Below, in pieces: positions 25,952 to 36,837 of a stretch of 64,000 bases of DNA. Both the position numbers and the translations under genes were made by a program. Under the pieces are notes generated by a model. That model searched no databases. It was not told the DNA's origin and saw only the letters and a list, made by a program, of their open reading frames with translations. Source of the DNA: Rhynchopus sp. YZ270_cl-10 (Eukaryota; Euglenozoa; Diplonemea; Diplonemida; Diplonemidae); the NCBI GenBank assembly GCA_964035575.1, contig CAXIVB010000017.1, forward strand, positions 25,001-89,000, in the 5' to 3' direction. The number at the start of each line of letters is the position of its first letter. Position 1 is the first letter of the stretch.

Positions 25952-26170
25952 TTAATTACCTGTCAGTACTTAGGACGAAGCTTGTACTTTGTTTAACGAC
26001 ACGTTAGTGATCACTTGCGTGGTCACCAAAAATCATCGCAATTGTGACCACCAAAAAAAATTTTTGGGCACGATTTCGCACGATGGCGGGCTCATTGCAC
26101 GACGGCCGACACACCATGTTTTCTCACAAATAAAAAAAATCCAGAAAAATTCAGGTATCAATACAAAAAG

Positions 26171-26243
26171 CACCTCCCGCGGGGCTCGAACCCGCGACCA
26201 CAAGGTTAAGGGCCTTGCGCTCTACCGACTGAGCTAGGGAGGC
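26171..26243 (-). tRNA. tRNA-Lys(CTT), copy 2
   Basis: Same sequence as the gene at 19106, opposite strand. Confidence 0.97.
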
Positions 26244-26345
26244 TCATATTAACTTAAATCAAAGAATCAACATGGGGTACTTGTGTGTACCTGCAGCCAC
26301 CAAATTTTCCATCGTTGTTGCGTGAACAAAAGGATCCGGATTATC

Positions 26346-26417
26346 TCTCCTATGGTGTAGTGGTTAGCACCCTGGACTTTGAATCCAGTAGCCGCGGTTC
26401 AAACCCGCGTGGGAGAA
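26346..26417 (+). tRNA. tRNA-Gln(TTG)
   Basis: Acceptor TCTCCTA/TGGGAGA, loop CTTTGAA, discriminator A. Confidence 0.97.
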
Positions 26418-26532
26418 CTTTTCTTTTTCCAAGTGTTTTCAATATTTTTTGGAGCTTTGTCACACACATCTTCAATCTTTGCATTTGATGGCAAAAACAT
26501 AAATCACAGAAATCAAACGAAAAGGTAAAGAA

Positions 26533-26614
26533 CGCTGACGGCAGGGTTCGAACCTGCGCGGGCAGAGCCCAGTGGATTTCAAGTCCACCTCCGTAACCAC
26601 TTGGATACGTCAGC
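26533..26614 (-). tRNA. tRNA-Ser(TGA)
   Basis: 82-nt class II; acceptor GCTGACG/CGTCAGC, loop CTTGAAA, discriminator G. Confidence 0.97.
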
Positions 26615-26691
26615 ATAGTTGAGGAAGTACAACGCCCCAGATCCTGAAAATGGGCACAAAAAAGAGAATCCAATCGATCCAAAAAAGTAGG

Positions 26692-26763
26692 CACCCGCCG
26701 TGGGGATCGAACCCACGACCATTGGATTAAAAGTCCAACGCTCTACCGCTGAGCTAGGCGGGC
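26692..26763 (-). tRNA. tRNA-Lys(TTT)
   Basis: Acceptor GCCCGCC/GGCGGGT, loop CTTTTAA, discriminator G, minus-strand T6. Confidence 0.97.
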
Positions 26764-26878
26764 ATTCGTTTTAAAGGAAAGAGTCAATTTCAAGGCTTGT
26801 TCAGTTCTTGAAAAAAAACTGACAAAAAAGACGAACAGAACGTGCCCCAAGTACCTCTCCTTGAGGGACATTTATCAG

Positions 26879-26950
26879 GGGCGTTTAGCTCAGTGGTAGA
26901 GCGCCCGTTCTGCATACGGGAGGCCGAGGGTTCGAACCCCTCAATGTCCA
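26879..26950 (+). tRNA. tRNA-Ala(TGC)
   Basis: Acceptor GGGCGTT/AATGTCC with G3-U70, loop TCTGCAT, T7 terminator. Confidence 0.97.
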
Positions 26951-27039
26951 TTTTTTTGCCATATTTTGTTGATTATTTTTTGGTTGGGCCAGTCAAACAC
27001 ACAAAAATATGAACTGACATCATTGTGCAGTGCCTGCGA

Positions 27040-27640
27040 TGAGGATGTGTGTGATGGTCCAATTGGCGAGTCTGACCTCATAATGCGTTCAGGAACATCC
27101 AAATGACCCATTTTCCCAACGTTTTCACATTTTTGAGCATTTTGCTATTACGCAATAGTGGTACAATAGGCATTTTACTGGGTCATTTTAACCAACTCTA
27201 TCAGGACACTTCTGATGCTCCAATTGGCGATTCTGACCTCATAATGGCTTCATGAGCAGCCGAATAACCCGTTTTCCCAATATTTTCACATTTTTGAACG
27301 TTTTGCCATTCGTGGAATGGTGGCACAAAAGTCATTTTAGTGGGTCATTTTCGCCAACTCGATCAGGGCACTTCTGGTGCTCCAATTTGCGGTTCTGACC
27401 TCATAATGGATTCAAGAGCACCCAAATAACCCATTTTCCCAACGTTTTCACATTTTAGACTATTTTTGCTATTGCGGAATGGCAGTACAATAGGCAGTTT
27501 ACTGGGTCATTTTCGCCAACTCGATCAGGATACTTCTGATGCTCTAATCACATCGTTTAACCTCATAATGCATTCAGGAGCACCCAAATAACCCATTTTC
27601 CCAATGTTTTCGCATTTTTGACCACTTTGCTGTTGCAGAG
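27040..27640 (+). repeat. ~160-bp satellite, four monomers
   Basis: Same family and orientation as 2588-3195; GATG(C/G)TCCAATT blocks at about 27053, 27213, 27378 and 27538. No gene seen. Confidence 0.8.
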
Positions 27641-27735
27641 TATCAGTAAGATGAGGTCATGCAAATACAGTTTTGTGCACAATAGAAAAAAATAGTGTGT
27701 ACCCCAGCTTGGCGATTCCTTTCGTCATTATTGTC

Positions 27736-27808
27736 GGTCGTGTAGCTCAGTCGGTAGAGCATTGGTCTAATAAGCCAACGGTCCCAGGTTCGAGCCCTGT
27801 CACGACCA
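27736..27808 (+). tRNA. tRNA-Ile(AAT)
   Basis: Acceptor GGTCGTG/CACGACC, loop CTAATAA, discriminator A, T5 terminator. Confidence 0.97.
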
Positions 27809-27888
27809 ATACTTTTTCTACTACTTTGACTTTGACCTGTTGTCAAAAAATGTTGGCCGTGTAAAAAATATGCATACCCTAAAACAAG

Positions 27889-27895
27889 GCCTCTT

Positions 27896-27944
<49 letters not shown>

Positions 27945-27961
27945 AATCCCAGGTGGAGGCA
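27889..27961 (+). tRNA. tRNA-Phe(GAA)
   Basis: Acceptor GCCTCTT/TGGAGGC, loop CTGAAGA, discriminator A, T6 terminator. Confidence 0.96.
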
Positions 27962-28069
27962 CTTCTCTTTTTTCCCCTCAACTCTAATAACAATTTTCAA
28001 GGTGCGCTGTGCTACTACATTGGAAAAGTGCGCTGTGCTACTACATCCCAATTTTTTGGACGAAAATTT

Positions 28070-28195
28070 TTTGGTATGTCGGGCGCACAGCTCAGACCCC
28101 GATATGGGCGCACAGAACACCCCCCCATTGTGGGCGCACAGAACAGGCCCTCCGTTGTGGGCGCACAGCTCACTGTGTGCTGTGCAAGTTTCAGC
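28070..28195. repeat. GGGCGCACAG repeats at ~33-bp spacing
   Basis: Starts with the foldback terminus GGTATGTCGGGCGCACAG, but the following repeats are spaced further apart and diverged. A sister family or old copy. No other gene is seen between 27962 and 28605, where a short imperfect palindrome lies near 28340-28430. Confidence 0.6.
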
Positions 28196-28605
28196 ATATG
28201 GCTTCTGGCAACAAAAACTTAAAAAAAAATTTTGGCCGAAAATTATTTTTTGGCCTGCAATCAAGTTGAGCTGAGATGCTATGTAACATGTAAGTCAGTC
28301 TGTTTCATGTTTCCGCTGATCAAAGTTCGTTCGAGATGGAAAGGACTGAAAAGGAAGCACATGTGGAAAAGGAAGCACATGTGGAAATGTTAAGGAATCC
28401 CCACCCATTTCCGCATGTGCTTCCGGCAACAAAAACTGATTGCTCCGGGATTTGATTTTGGTACCATTTTTCACCAAATCCAAAAAAATTGGCAGAGTAG
28501 CACAGCCGCAAACGTTAGCATTATGACACGTGTTTGCGGATGTGCTCTCACCCCCAAAAAAAATGGGCAATACAAGGCCAAAAAACAAACGCACAAAAAG
28601 AAGTG

Positions 28606-28679
28606 TACACCTATCCGGGTTTGAACCGGAGACCTCCTCGGTGTTAACGAGGCGTCATAACCAACTAGACCATAGGTGC
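28606..28679 (-). tRNA. tRNA-Val(AAC)
   Basis: Acceptor GCACCTA/TAGGTGT, loop TTAACAC, discriminator A; D loop one base longer than usual. Confidence 0.95.
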
Positions 28680-28800
28680 TGACATTTATATGGTTCGTAG
28701 AAACGAGATGGTGTGTGCATTCACCACCCAAAACCCAAAACTGTGTCAAAATAAAAAAAATTTTGGACAGAAGAAAATGGGAATATGGGTACAAAACGAA

Positions 28801-28872
28801 GGCTTAGTGGTCTAGTGGCATGATTCTCGCTTTGGGTGCGAGAGGTCCAGGGTTCGATTCCCTGCTGAGCCC
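28801..28872 (+). tRNA. tRNA-Pro(TGG)
   Basis: Differs from Pro(CGG) at 18640 only in the anticodon (loop TTTGGGT). Discriminator C. Confidence 0.97.
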
Positions 28873-28979
28873 CTCTTTTTTTCAAGTTTTTGTGTCACAG
28901 ATTTTTTGTCAGAAAAACAAATTGTGAAAAAAACTGATCCCTTGAAAAATTGATTCTGGACAATAGAAGGAAAAAAGTG

Positions 28980-29061
28980 TGACAGGAGTGGGGTTTGAAC
29001 CCACGCCTCCGAAGAGAAAGGAACTTGAGTCCTCCGCCTTAGACCTCTCGGCCATCCTGCC
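28980..29061 (-). tRNA. tRNA-Leu(CAA)
   Basis: 82-nt class II; acceptor GGCAGGA/TCCTGTC, loop CTCAAGT. The only Leu tRNA here for UUR codons; it reads UUG. Confidence 0.96.
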
Positions 29062-29163
29062 TTGCCAACAGATTTATATTAGAAATGAAATGAGAATGAT
29101 GAGAAAGGACAACCAAAACAGAGCAAAAGGAAAAACAGAAAAAAACACAACACATAAAAAGAA

Positions 29164-29235
29164 TTCCCCGGCCGGGAATTGAACCCGGGTCTTCCGCGTG
29201 ACAGGCGGAAATACTGACCTCTATACTACCGAGGA
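29164..29235 (-). tRNA. tRNA-Asp(GTC), copy 2
   Basis: Same sequence as the gene at 22798, opposite strand; discriminator A again. Confidence 0.96.
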
Positions 29236-29323
29236 TACAATGAAGCCTGTTTTTAAAAAGAATGCGTCCAGAGAAAGTCTTCAATCGCACCGGATCTGAA
29301 AAATAAAAAACAAAGAAAAGAAT

Positions 29324-29396
29324 TACCCCATGTGGGACTCGAACCCACAACCTTTGGATTAGAAGTCCAACGCGCTATCCATTGCGCCAATGGGGC
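29324..29396 (-). tRNA. tRNA-Arg(TCT)
   Basis: Acceptor GCCCCAT/ATGGGGT, loop CTTCTAA, discriminator A. Confidence 0.97.
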
Positions 29397-29488
29397 TTGT
29401 TTCATATTCTTTTCTCGTTTTAAGGAAGTGTCCCTTCATGGTCAACAACACCTGTAAAAAATTGTGAAGGAAATTCAAAAATGAAAAG

Positions 29489-29561
29489 TACAACTAGCTG
29501 GGATTGAACCAGCGATCTTCCGCGTGTAAGGCGGACGTCCTAACCACTAGACGATAGCTGC
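29489..29561 (-). tRNA. tRNA-Val(TAC)
   Basis: Acceptor GCAGCTA/TAGTTGT, loop CTTACAC, discriminator A. Last tRNA before the next unit. Confidence 0.97.
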
Positions 29562-29662
29562 CCAAACTTAGTGAGATGTTGGCAAGGGTCTGACCAACTT
29601 TTTTTTGGTGTTCAAAAAATTTTTTTCAAGTCAAAAAAATGGGTTCACTGAAAAAGGTTTTC

Positions 29663-29735
29663 TAGCAGAGATAGGTTTCGATCCTATGACCTGTGGGTTA
29701 TGAGCCCACCGCGCTGACCACTGCGCCACTCTGCT
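29663..29735 (-). tRNA. tRNA-Met initiator (CAT), unit 2
   Basis: Copy of 30-102; A1 start and GATCGAAAC T arm kept. Confidence 0.96.
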
Positions 29736-29785
29736 TCTAATTACTTCCAACGATGTTTTCTACATGCCCAGCTTAAAAAAGGCTA

Positions 29786-29838
29786 TGCGACCGCCGGGAA
29801 TCGAACCCGGGTCGAACCCTTGGGAGGGGTCCATCATG
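29786..29838 (-). pseudogene. tRNA-Gly(CCC) 3' half, unit 2
   Basis: Split exactly as in unit 1; the 5' half is at 31710-31735. Confidence 0.9.
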
Positions 29839-31709
29839 GGCCAGTCGGGCGCACAGGGGGGTCCCCTAATCGGGCGCACAGGGGGGTCCCTAATCGGGCG
29901 CACAGGGGGGTTTTACGGCTATTAAGAGCCCGGCTAAAACCCCCCTGTGCGCCCGATTAGGGACCCCCCTGTGCGCCCGATTAGCCGACCCCCCTGTGCG
30001 CCCGATTAGGAGGACCCCCCTGTGCGCCCGATTAGGCGACCCCCCTGTGCGCCCGATTAGGGGGACCCCCCTGTGCGCCCGATTAGCCGACCCCCCTGTG
30101 CGCCCGATTAGGAAATGACCCCCCTGTGCGCCCGATTAGGAAAAGGTATCCGCTCCGGGTATTGAACCTGCGATGAAAGACTTGTTGACCTGAGTGGTAA
30201 CCACTTGGCTACTTAGTCTCACATTAGGATTTCACATACTGGTCACCCACGCCAGTACTATCCAGGCCTGCTGGTGCTTAACTTCTCAAATCAGGTGGGA
30301 TGAGGCGCATTCACCAGTGTACGGGTGAATACACCCTGTCCCTACAGAGTTGAGAAGTTAAGTACCAGTAGGCCTGGATAGTACTGGCGTGGGTGACCAG
30401 TATGTGAAATCCTTATGTGAGACTTAGTAGCCAAGTGGTTACAACTCAGGTCAACAAATCTCGCGGTCTCGGATTCAATCCTCAGAGAGATCCTCCACAT
30501 ATGTCTTGCAGGTTTGTGTCATTCTCTTACATACCTTCGTGTTCGTTTAGTCAACGTTATCTCGTTCTAGGTTGCGTTATCTGGCTCGTGGTTGTGCGGG
30601 TTTGCGGGTTGACGGGTGCGCGGGTTTGCGGGTTCGAGGTTACGTTATCTGGCTGGTGTGGTCAATAAGCTGGCTGGTGGGTGCGGGTGCGCGGGACCTA
30701 GCTGGTTCTAGGTTACGTTATCTGGCTGGTGTGGTCAATAAGCTGGCTGGTGGGTGCGGGTGCGCGGGACCTAGCTGGTTCTAGGTTGCGTTATCTGGCT
30801 GGTGTGGTCACTAAGCTGGCTGGTGGGTGCGGGTGCGCGGGACCTAGCTGCTTCTAGGTTGCGTTATCTGGCTGGTGTGGTCACTAAGCCGGCTGGTGGG
30901 TGCGGGTGCGCGGGACCTAGCTGGTTCTAGGTTGCGTTATCTGGCTGGTGGTTGTGCGGGTTTGCGGGTTGACGGGTGCGCGGGTTTGCGGGTTCTAGGT
31001 TACGTTATCTGGCTGGTGTGGTCAATAAGCTGGCTGGTGGGTGCGGGTGCGCGGGACCTAGCTGGTTCTAGGTTGCGTTATCTGGCTGGTGTGGTCACTA
31101 AGCCGGCTGGTGGGTGCGGGTGCGCGGGACCTAGCTGGTTCTAGGTTGCGTTATCTGGCTGGTGTGGTCACTAAGCCGGCTGGTGGGTGCGGGTGCGCGG
31201 GACCTAGCTGGTTCTAGGTTGCGTTATCTGGCTGGTGTAGTCACTAAGCCGGCTGGTGGGTGCGGGTGCGCGGGACCTAGCTGGTTCTAGGTTGCGTTAT
31301 CTGGCTGGTGTGGTCACTAAGCCTGTGTGATCCCAGTGTACCAAAAAAATTTTCCACCACCAAATTTTACCACCAGTAGTCTTCCCCCCTTGGGTTGAGG
31401 TCTCAAAAAAATTTTTGCACGATAAGTCATGTTGAACAAAATATTTCAAAAAAACCACCCCCCTGTGCGCCCGATTAGCCGACCCCCCTGTGCGCCCGAT
31501 TAGGAGTACCCCCCTGTGCGCCCGATTAGGCGACCCCCCTGTGCGCCCGATTAGGGGGACCCCCCTGTGCGCCCGATTAGCCGACCCCCCTGTGCGCCCG
31601 ATTAGGAAATGACCCCCCTGTGCGCCCGATTAGGGACCCCCCTGTGCGCCCGATTAGGGTACCCCCCTGTGCGCCCGATTAGGGTACCCCCCTGTGCGCC
31701 CGACATACC
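29839..31709 (+). mobile_element. Foldback-like element in tRNA-Gly, unit 2
   Basis: 1,871 bp between CCATCATG duplications (29831-29838, 31710-31717). It contains chimeras at 30143-30503 and the minisatellite at 30569-31323, two 73-bp units shorter than in unit 1. Confidence 0.75.
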
Positions 31710-31735
31710 CCATCATGCCACTAGACCACGGTCGC
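31710..31735 (-). pseudogene. tRNA-Gly(CCC) 5' half, unit 2
   Basis: Same split point as unit 1, so the insertion predates unit amplification or was spread by homogenisation. Confidence 0.9.
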
Positions 31736-31761
31736 CTTATCAAGGGATAAAAGGGCTCGAC

Positions 31762-31834
31762 GCTCTCGTGGCCTAGTGGTTAAGGCACAGGTCTTATGAG
31801 CCTGGGATCGCGGGTTCAAACCCCGCCGGGAGCA
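31762..31834 (+). tRNA. tRNA-Ile(TAT), unit 2
   Basis: Copy of 2275-2347; loop CTTATGA. Confidence 0.97.
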
Positions 31835-31914
31835 AAGCCTTTTTTTGTTCAGTGAATCATGTTCATTCCTCCTGCTCGTTTCATGACTCCTCCAGAAGTT
31901 GCAAAGGAACAGTA

Positions 31915-31996
31915 GCGGACGTATCCAAGTGGTTACGGAGGTGCACTCGAAATGCATTGGGCTCTGCCCGCGCAGGTTCAAATCCTGCCGTCCGCG
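31915..31996 (+). tRNA. tRNA-Ser(CGA), unit 2
   Basis: Copy of 2428-2509; loop CTCGAAA. Confidence 0.97.
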
Positions 31997-32074
31997 TTAT
32001 TGTCTTTTTGCTGTGTAGGGGGAACCCTGTACATTCCATACATCTCAAATAGCCCAAATAAATTTTCACTGGGA

Positions 32075-32682
32075 GTAAGTGATTAGGGCTGATTAGGGAT
32101 GTGTGATGCTCCAATTTGCGGTTACGACTTCATAATGGATTCAGGAGCATCCAAACATCCCATTTTCCCGTTAGTTTCCCATTTTTGACGATCTGGCTAT
32201 TGCAGAATAGAGGTGAAAATGACATTTTGCTGGGTCATTTTCGCGAACTCGATTAGGGCACTTCTGATGCTCTAATTTGCGGTTACAACCTCATAATGAA
32301 TTCAGGAGCATCCGAATGACCCATTATCCCAACGTTTTCACATTTTGGACGATCTTGCTATTGCGGAGTATCCGGTGGAAAATCGGAAAATTCCATGTGT
32401 ACCGTGTTTCACTGGGAGTAAGTGATTAGGACATGTGTGATGCTCCAATTTGCGGTTCCGACCTCATGATGGCTTCAGGAGCATCCAAATAACCCGTTTT
32501 CCCAACGTTTTCGCATTTTTGACCAGTTGGGCTGTTGCGGAATAGCAGGTAAAAACGGTCATTTTGGCCACCTCAATTAGGGCACTTCTGATGCTCCAAT
32601 CAAATCGTCCGACCTCATAATGGGTTCGGGAGCACCCAAATAACACATATTCCCAACGTTTTCGCGTTTTTGATCCTGTGTG
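32075..32682 (+). repeat. ~165-bp satellite, unit 2
   Basis: Copy of the 2588-3195 block; no gene. Confidence 0.8.
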
Positions 32683-32726
32683 AGCAATCCAGAACAACTT
32701 TCTGCTTCAGTAAAAAAAAGTAAAAA

Positions 32727-32845
32727 GGATTCAAGCACCCGGACTTCCCAGCTGGTCACCCACGCCAGTACTATCCAGGCCTGCTGGTGCTTAACTTCTC
32801 AAATCAGGCGGGATGAGGTGTATTCACCAGAGTATGGCCGAATCC
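32727..32845 (-). rRNA. 5S: 5S ribosomal RNA, unit 2
   Basis: Copy of 3240-3358. Confidence 0.96.
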
Positions 32846-32929
32846 AATACTGAGTCATGATGGACAACATGTGAACAGGTTGTTTGTGACCTAACAACGA
32901 ACCAGAAATAGGACAGTGAACAAAAAACA

Positions 32930-33002
32930 AGGCACTAGAGGGGATCGAACCCTCGACCTCTCGCTTACTGGGCGAGCGCTCTAACCACTGAGCTATAGCG
33001 CC
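32930..33002 (-). tRNA. tRNA-Thr(AGT), unit 2
   Basis: Copy of 3443-3515; loop CCAGTAA. Confidence 0.96.
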
Positions 33003-33123
33003 ATGCTTTCTCTCCATCTTCTTTTCTTTGAAGGGGGTCTTTTGAAATGTACAGAGCACGCATCAAAAATTTCCTTCATACCTCCGCGATGGTGAAAAAA
33101 TTTTTAACGAAGGAGCCTAGTAA

Positions 33124-33205
33124 GGCGAGGTGGCCGAGTGGTCTAAGGCGCTACGTTCAGGTCGTAGTCTCTTCGGGGGCGTGAGTTCAAACCTCACCCT
33201 CGTCA
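33124..33205 (+). tRNA. tRNA-Leu(CAG), unit 2
   Basis: Copy of 3637-3718; loop TTCAGGT. Confidence 0.97.
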
Positions 33206-33283
33206 CTTTTTCTTCGTTGTGTGATCACTTAAAAGCCTATTTCGGCCCAAAGCTTGTTGTTTTAAAGAAGCATCATAATTGTG

Positions 33284-33355
33284 GGGCTCTTAGCTCAGTG
33301 GAAGAGCGCCCGTTCCGCATACGGGAGGCCGAGAGTTCGAACCTCTCAGGGTCCA
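33284..33355 (+). tRNA. tRNA-Ala(CGC), unit 2
   Basis: Copy of 3797-3868; loop TCCGCAT. Confidence 0.97.
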
Positions 33356-33432
33356 CAGTTTTTTTTTCCCCTGTTTTGTTTCTCCTGTGTAAATTGGTTC
33401 TCAGAGCTTTCACACCTTGCTCCCTAAAATGT

Positions 33433-33504
33433 GGCTGTTTAGCTCAGTGGTAGAGCACATCATCCGTAATGATGGGGTCGTGGGTTCAATCCCCACAGCG
33501 GCCT
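33433..33504 (+). tRNA. tRNA-Thr(CGT), unit 2
   Basis: Copy of 3946-4017; loop TCCGTAA. Confidence 0.96.
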
Positions 33505-33611
33505 AGGTTTTTTTCAGAGCTCCCCAAGAATTTCCAACCTAACTTGGGGTTTGTGGGTTTGCGGTCACTGGTGCACACATGGCCTGTGGACGGGCAGGGA
33601 CAAAAAAAATT

Positions 33612-33941
33612 GGGTGCTTGCGTTGTGTGCTGGATCGGGACCACCAGTAAACTGGCAATCCCACATCCAGTTCTAATATTTGAAGTGTGAAATAGAACGC
33701 AATCGGAAGATTAGTTTACACGAATGTAAGAATAATATCGTCATGGTAATATTCTGTACAGATTGTACGGGATTTACTATCATATGAGAGTAGTCCGTCG
33801 CAGGCCACATCGGGCCCGCAACATGACCGGTCTTCACACAAAATTGTAAAAGAATTTTCCTTGGAAAAAATGTCTTTTTCAAGTTTTTGTTGTTGCTGAA
33901 CGAGTTGTTTGGTTTCGAAGTAGCACACTAACTTAGCACCC
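33612..33941 (-). ncRNA. Unidentified structured RNA, paralog 1, unit 2
   Basis: Copy of 4125-4454 with the same element B (33965-33999) 24 nt upstream and the T8 terminator. Confidence 0.75.
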
Positions 33942-34051
33942 AAACATGCAGCAAACATCGGAATACAAGACAGGGTCGTCTTGTTGGAGGTGGGTCAGGG
34001 TCTGGACATCCTCAAATGTGCACACCTAATACAACAGAAGAAAAGGAAAAA

Positions 34052-34170
34052 GGATTCAAGCACCCGGACTTCCCAGCTGGTCACCCACGCCAGTACTATC
34101 CAGGCCTGCTGGTGCTTAACTTCTCAAATCAGGCGGGATGAGGTGTATTCACCAGAGTATGGCCGAATCC
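34052..34170 (-). rRNA. 5S: 5S ribosomal RNA, unit 2
   Basis: Copy of 4565-4683. Confidence 0.96.
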
Positions 34171-34222
34171 AATAATAGGTCTGGATAGAAAAGCTGGGAA
34201 GACTTATTACCAGTCCGTTTTT

Positions 34223-34437
34223 ACCTGAGAAGTTAGACACCTCCAAGCCTGGATAGTACTGGCGCGGGTGACCAACTGGATAAATACACCGAAAAATAGA
34301 TCTAAATTGTCAGACCGGTTCTTAGCTGTGCGCATCCATAAAAAACTAAAAAAATACTTGCGTCAGAAAATCCTAGTGTGTTGTACCGTGGTCCGATATT
34401 CTTTCGGTCCCGGGTTCAACACCTGAGACAGATAATA
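34223..34437 (+). pseudogene. 5S-like/tRNA-like remnant, unit 2
   Basis: Copy of 4736-4950. Confidence 0.45.
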
Positions 34438-34526
34438 TATTTTGACTTTTTCAGATTTTTCTCATTTTTTTGTCTCCTCACTCTTTCTGAGAATCTTCAA
34501 AATTGTCAAAAGTGAGAAATTTTTGG

Positions 34527-35637
34527 GAAAATGGCATATTTAGGGGCTCCTGAATCCATTATGAGGTCAGATGAATCAATCTGAGCATCACACATATCCT
34601 AATAGACAAAATGTCCGTTTATCAAAATACCTGAAAATGCCTCTTTATCCTATCTAAGGATGTCAGAAACCCTTAAAAGTGCAAAAATCTTGGGAATATA
34701 GGGTTTTTGGGCCATTCTGAATCCATTGCGGGGTCGGACGATTTGATTGGAGCATCAGAAGTATCCTAATCGGTAAAATGTCGCAAAAATATGGGCAAAA
34801 TGCCTTTATACCCTATCTAAGCAATTAGAATGTGCTCTAAAACGCAAAAATCTTGGGAATATGGGGTTTTTGGGCACATCTGAGTTCATTGCGGGGTCGT
34901 ACGATCAGATCTGAGCATCACATAATGTCTAGAATTTTACAGGTGCAACAAACACCTGTATTTTGGTGTAACATGCATATAACCATATCTGAATACCTTA
35001 AATTTGCACGAAAATGCAAAAATCTTGGGAATATGGGTTTTTTGGGCACATCTGAGTCAATTGCGGGGTCGTACGGTCAGATCCGAGCATCAGACAATGT
35101 CTAGAATTTTAGCTATGCAACAAACACCTGTATATTGGGTAAAATGGCTAATAATCATATCTAAATGGCTCATATATGCTCGAAAATGCAAAAATCTTGG
35201 GAATATGGGGTTTTTGGGCATTTTTGAGTCAATTGCGGGGTCGTACGATCAGATTAGAGCATCACACAATGTCTCAAATTTTACAGGTGCAACAAACACC
35301 TGTATTTTGGTGTAACATGCAAACAACCATATCTAAATACCTCAAATTTGCACGAAAATGAAGAAATCTTGGGTATATAGGGTTTTTGGGCCAATCTGAG
35401 TCAATTGCGGGGTCGCACGGTCAATTCCGAGTATCAGGCCCTCTCTACAACTTAGCCGGTGCTCAAACATAGGGGTTACAGGCAAATATACCTGTACACA
35501 GGCATATGACCTCTGTACGAACCTTCTTTTCACTCGAAAATGCAATTTTCTTGGGTATATGGGGTATTTGAGCACATCTGAGTCAATTGCGGGGTCGTAC
35601 GCTCAGATCCGAGCATCACACACTGTCTAACTGAGAA
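34527..35637 (-). repeat. ~165-bp satellite, inverted block, unit 2
   Basis: Copy of 5040-6150; no gene. Confidence 0.8.
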
Positions 35638-35654
35638 ATATTTTGAAAAAAGTC

Positions 35655-36837
35655 GATTTTTTGGTGAAAATATTGTTCACAGAAAATCGAATTTTACTAT
35701 TAAGATTGGCTTTGGGCATGACCCAGTAAGGTTACTATGGGCCCCATGGGACATATACACCCGAATACCAGGCCGTATTTTCAAAAAGTTGATAATCCCA
35801 GTATATGGTATGGCCCTGTGGTACGAAATTTTTGGCCGAAAAAATCGACCAAAAAATCGTCATTTTTCGGGGTCACGGTGACAAAAAGTTGCATTTTTTC
35901 ACGAAAAATGGTCGGAATGTGACTTGAATGGGCTCTAATGGGTATATTATGCACATAACATACCTAAATTATGTCGATATTTCACCGGCGGAGCCGAAAA
36001 AATCGATTTTCAGGGTGTGCAAAACTGTAAAAATGACGAAAATCGGAAAAATGACGATTTTTTGGTCAAAATATTTTTCACAGAAAATCGAATTTTACTA
36101 TTAAGATTGGCTTTGGGCATGACCCAGTAAGGTTACTATGGGCCCCATGGGACATATACACCCGAATACCAGGCCGTATTTTCAAAAAGTTGATAATCCC
36201 AGTATATGGTATGGCCCTGTGGTACGAAATTTTTGGCCGAAAAAATCGACCAAAAAATCGTCATTTTTCGGGGTCACGGTGACAAAAAGTTGCATTTTTT
36301 CACGAAAAATGGTCGGAATGTGACTTGAATGGGCTCTAATGGGTATATTATGCACATAACATACCTAAATTATGTCGATATTTCACCGGCGGAGCCGAAA
36401 AAATCGATTTTCAGGGTGTGCAAAACTGTAAAAATGACGAAAATCGGAAAAATGACGATTTTTTGGTCAAAATATTTTTCACAGAAAATCGAATTTTACT
36501 ATTAAGATTGGCTTTGGGCATGACCCAGTAAGGTTACTATGGGCCCCATGGGACATATACACCCGAATACCAGGCCGTATTTTCAAAAAGTTGATAATCC
36601 CAGTATATGGTATGGCCCTGTGGTACGAAATTTTTGGCCGAAAAAATCGACCAAAAAATCGTCATTTTTCGGGGTCACGGTGACAAAAAGTTGCATTTTT
36701 TCACGAAAAATGGTCGGAATGTGACTTGAATGGGCTCTAATGGGTATATTATGCACATAACATACCTAAATTATGTCGATATTTCACCGGCGGAGCCGAA
36801 AAAATCGATTTTCAGGGTGTGCAAAACTGTAAAAATC
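35655..36837 (+). repeat. 401-bp tandem triplication, unit 2
   Basis: Copy of 6168-7350, again three copies. Confidence 0.95.

Larger units (their letters stand above)
1..29633. repeat. Tandem RNA-gene unit 1
   Basis: Position 1 realigns with position 29634, and gene order and spacing then repeat through the next unit. The unit holds 48 tRNA genes, five 5S, five SL, U1, U2, U4, U5, U6, SRP RNA and two structured-RNA genes. The phase of the unit is arbitrary, set by the window edge. Confidence 0.97.
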
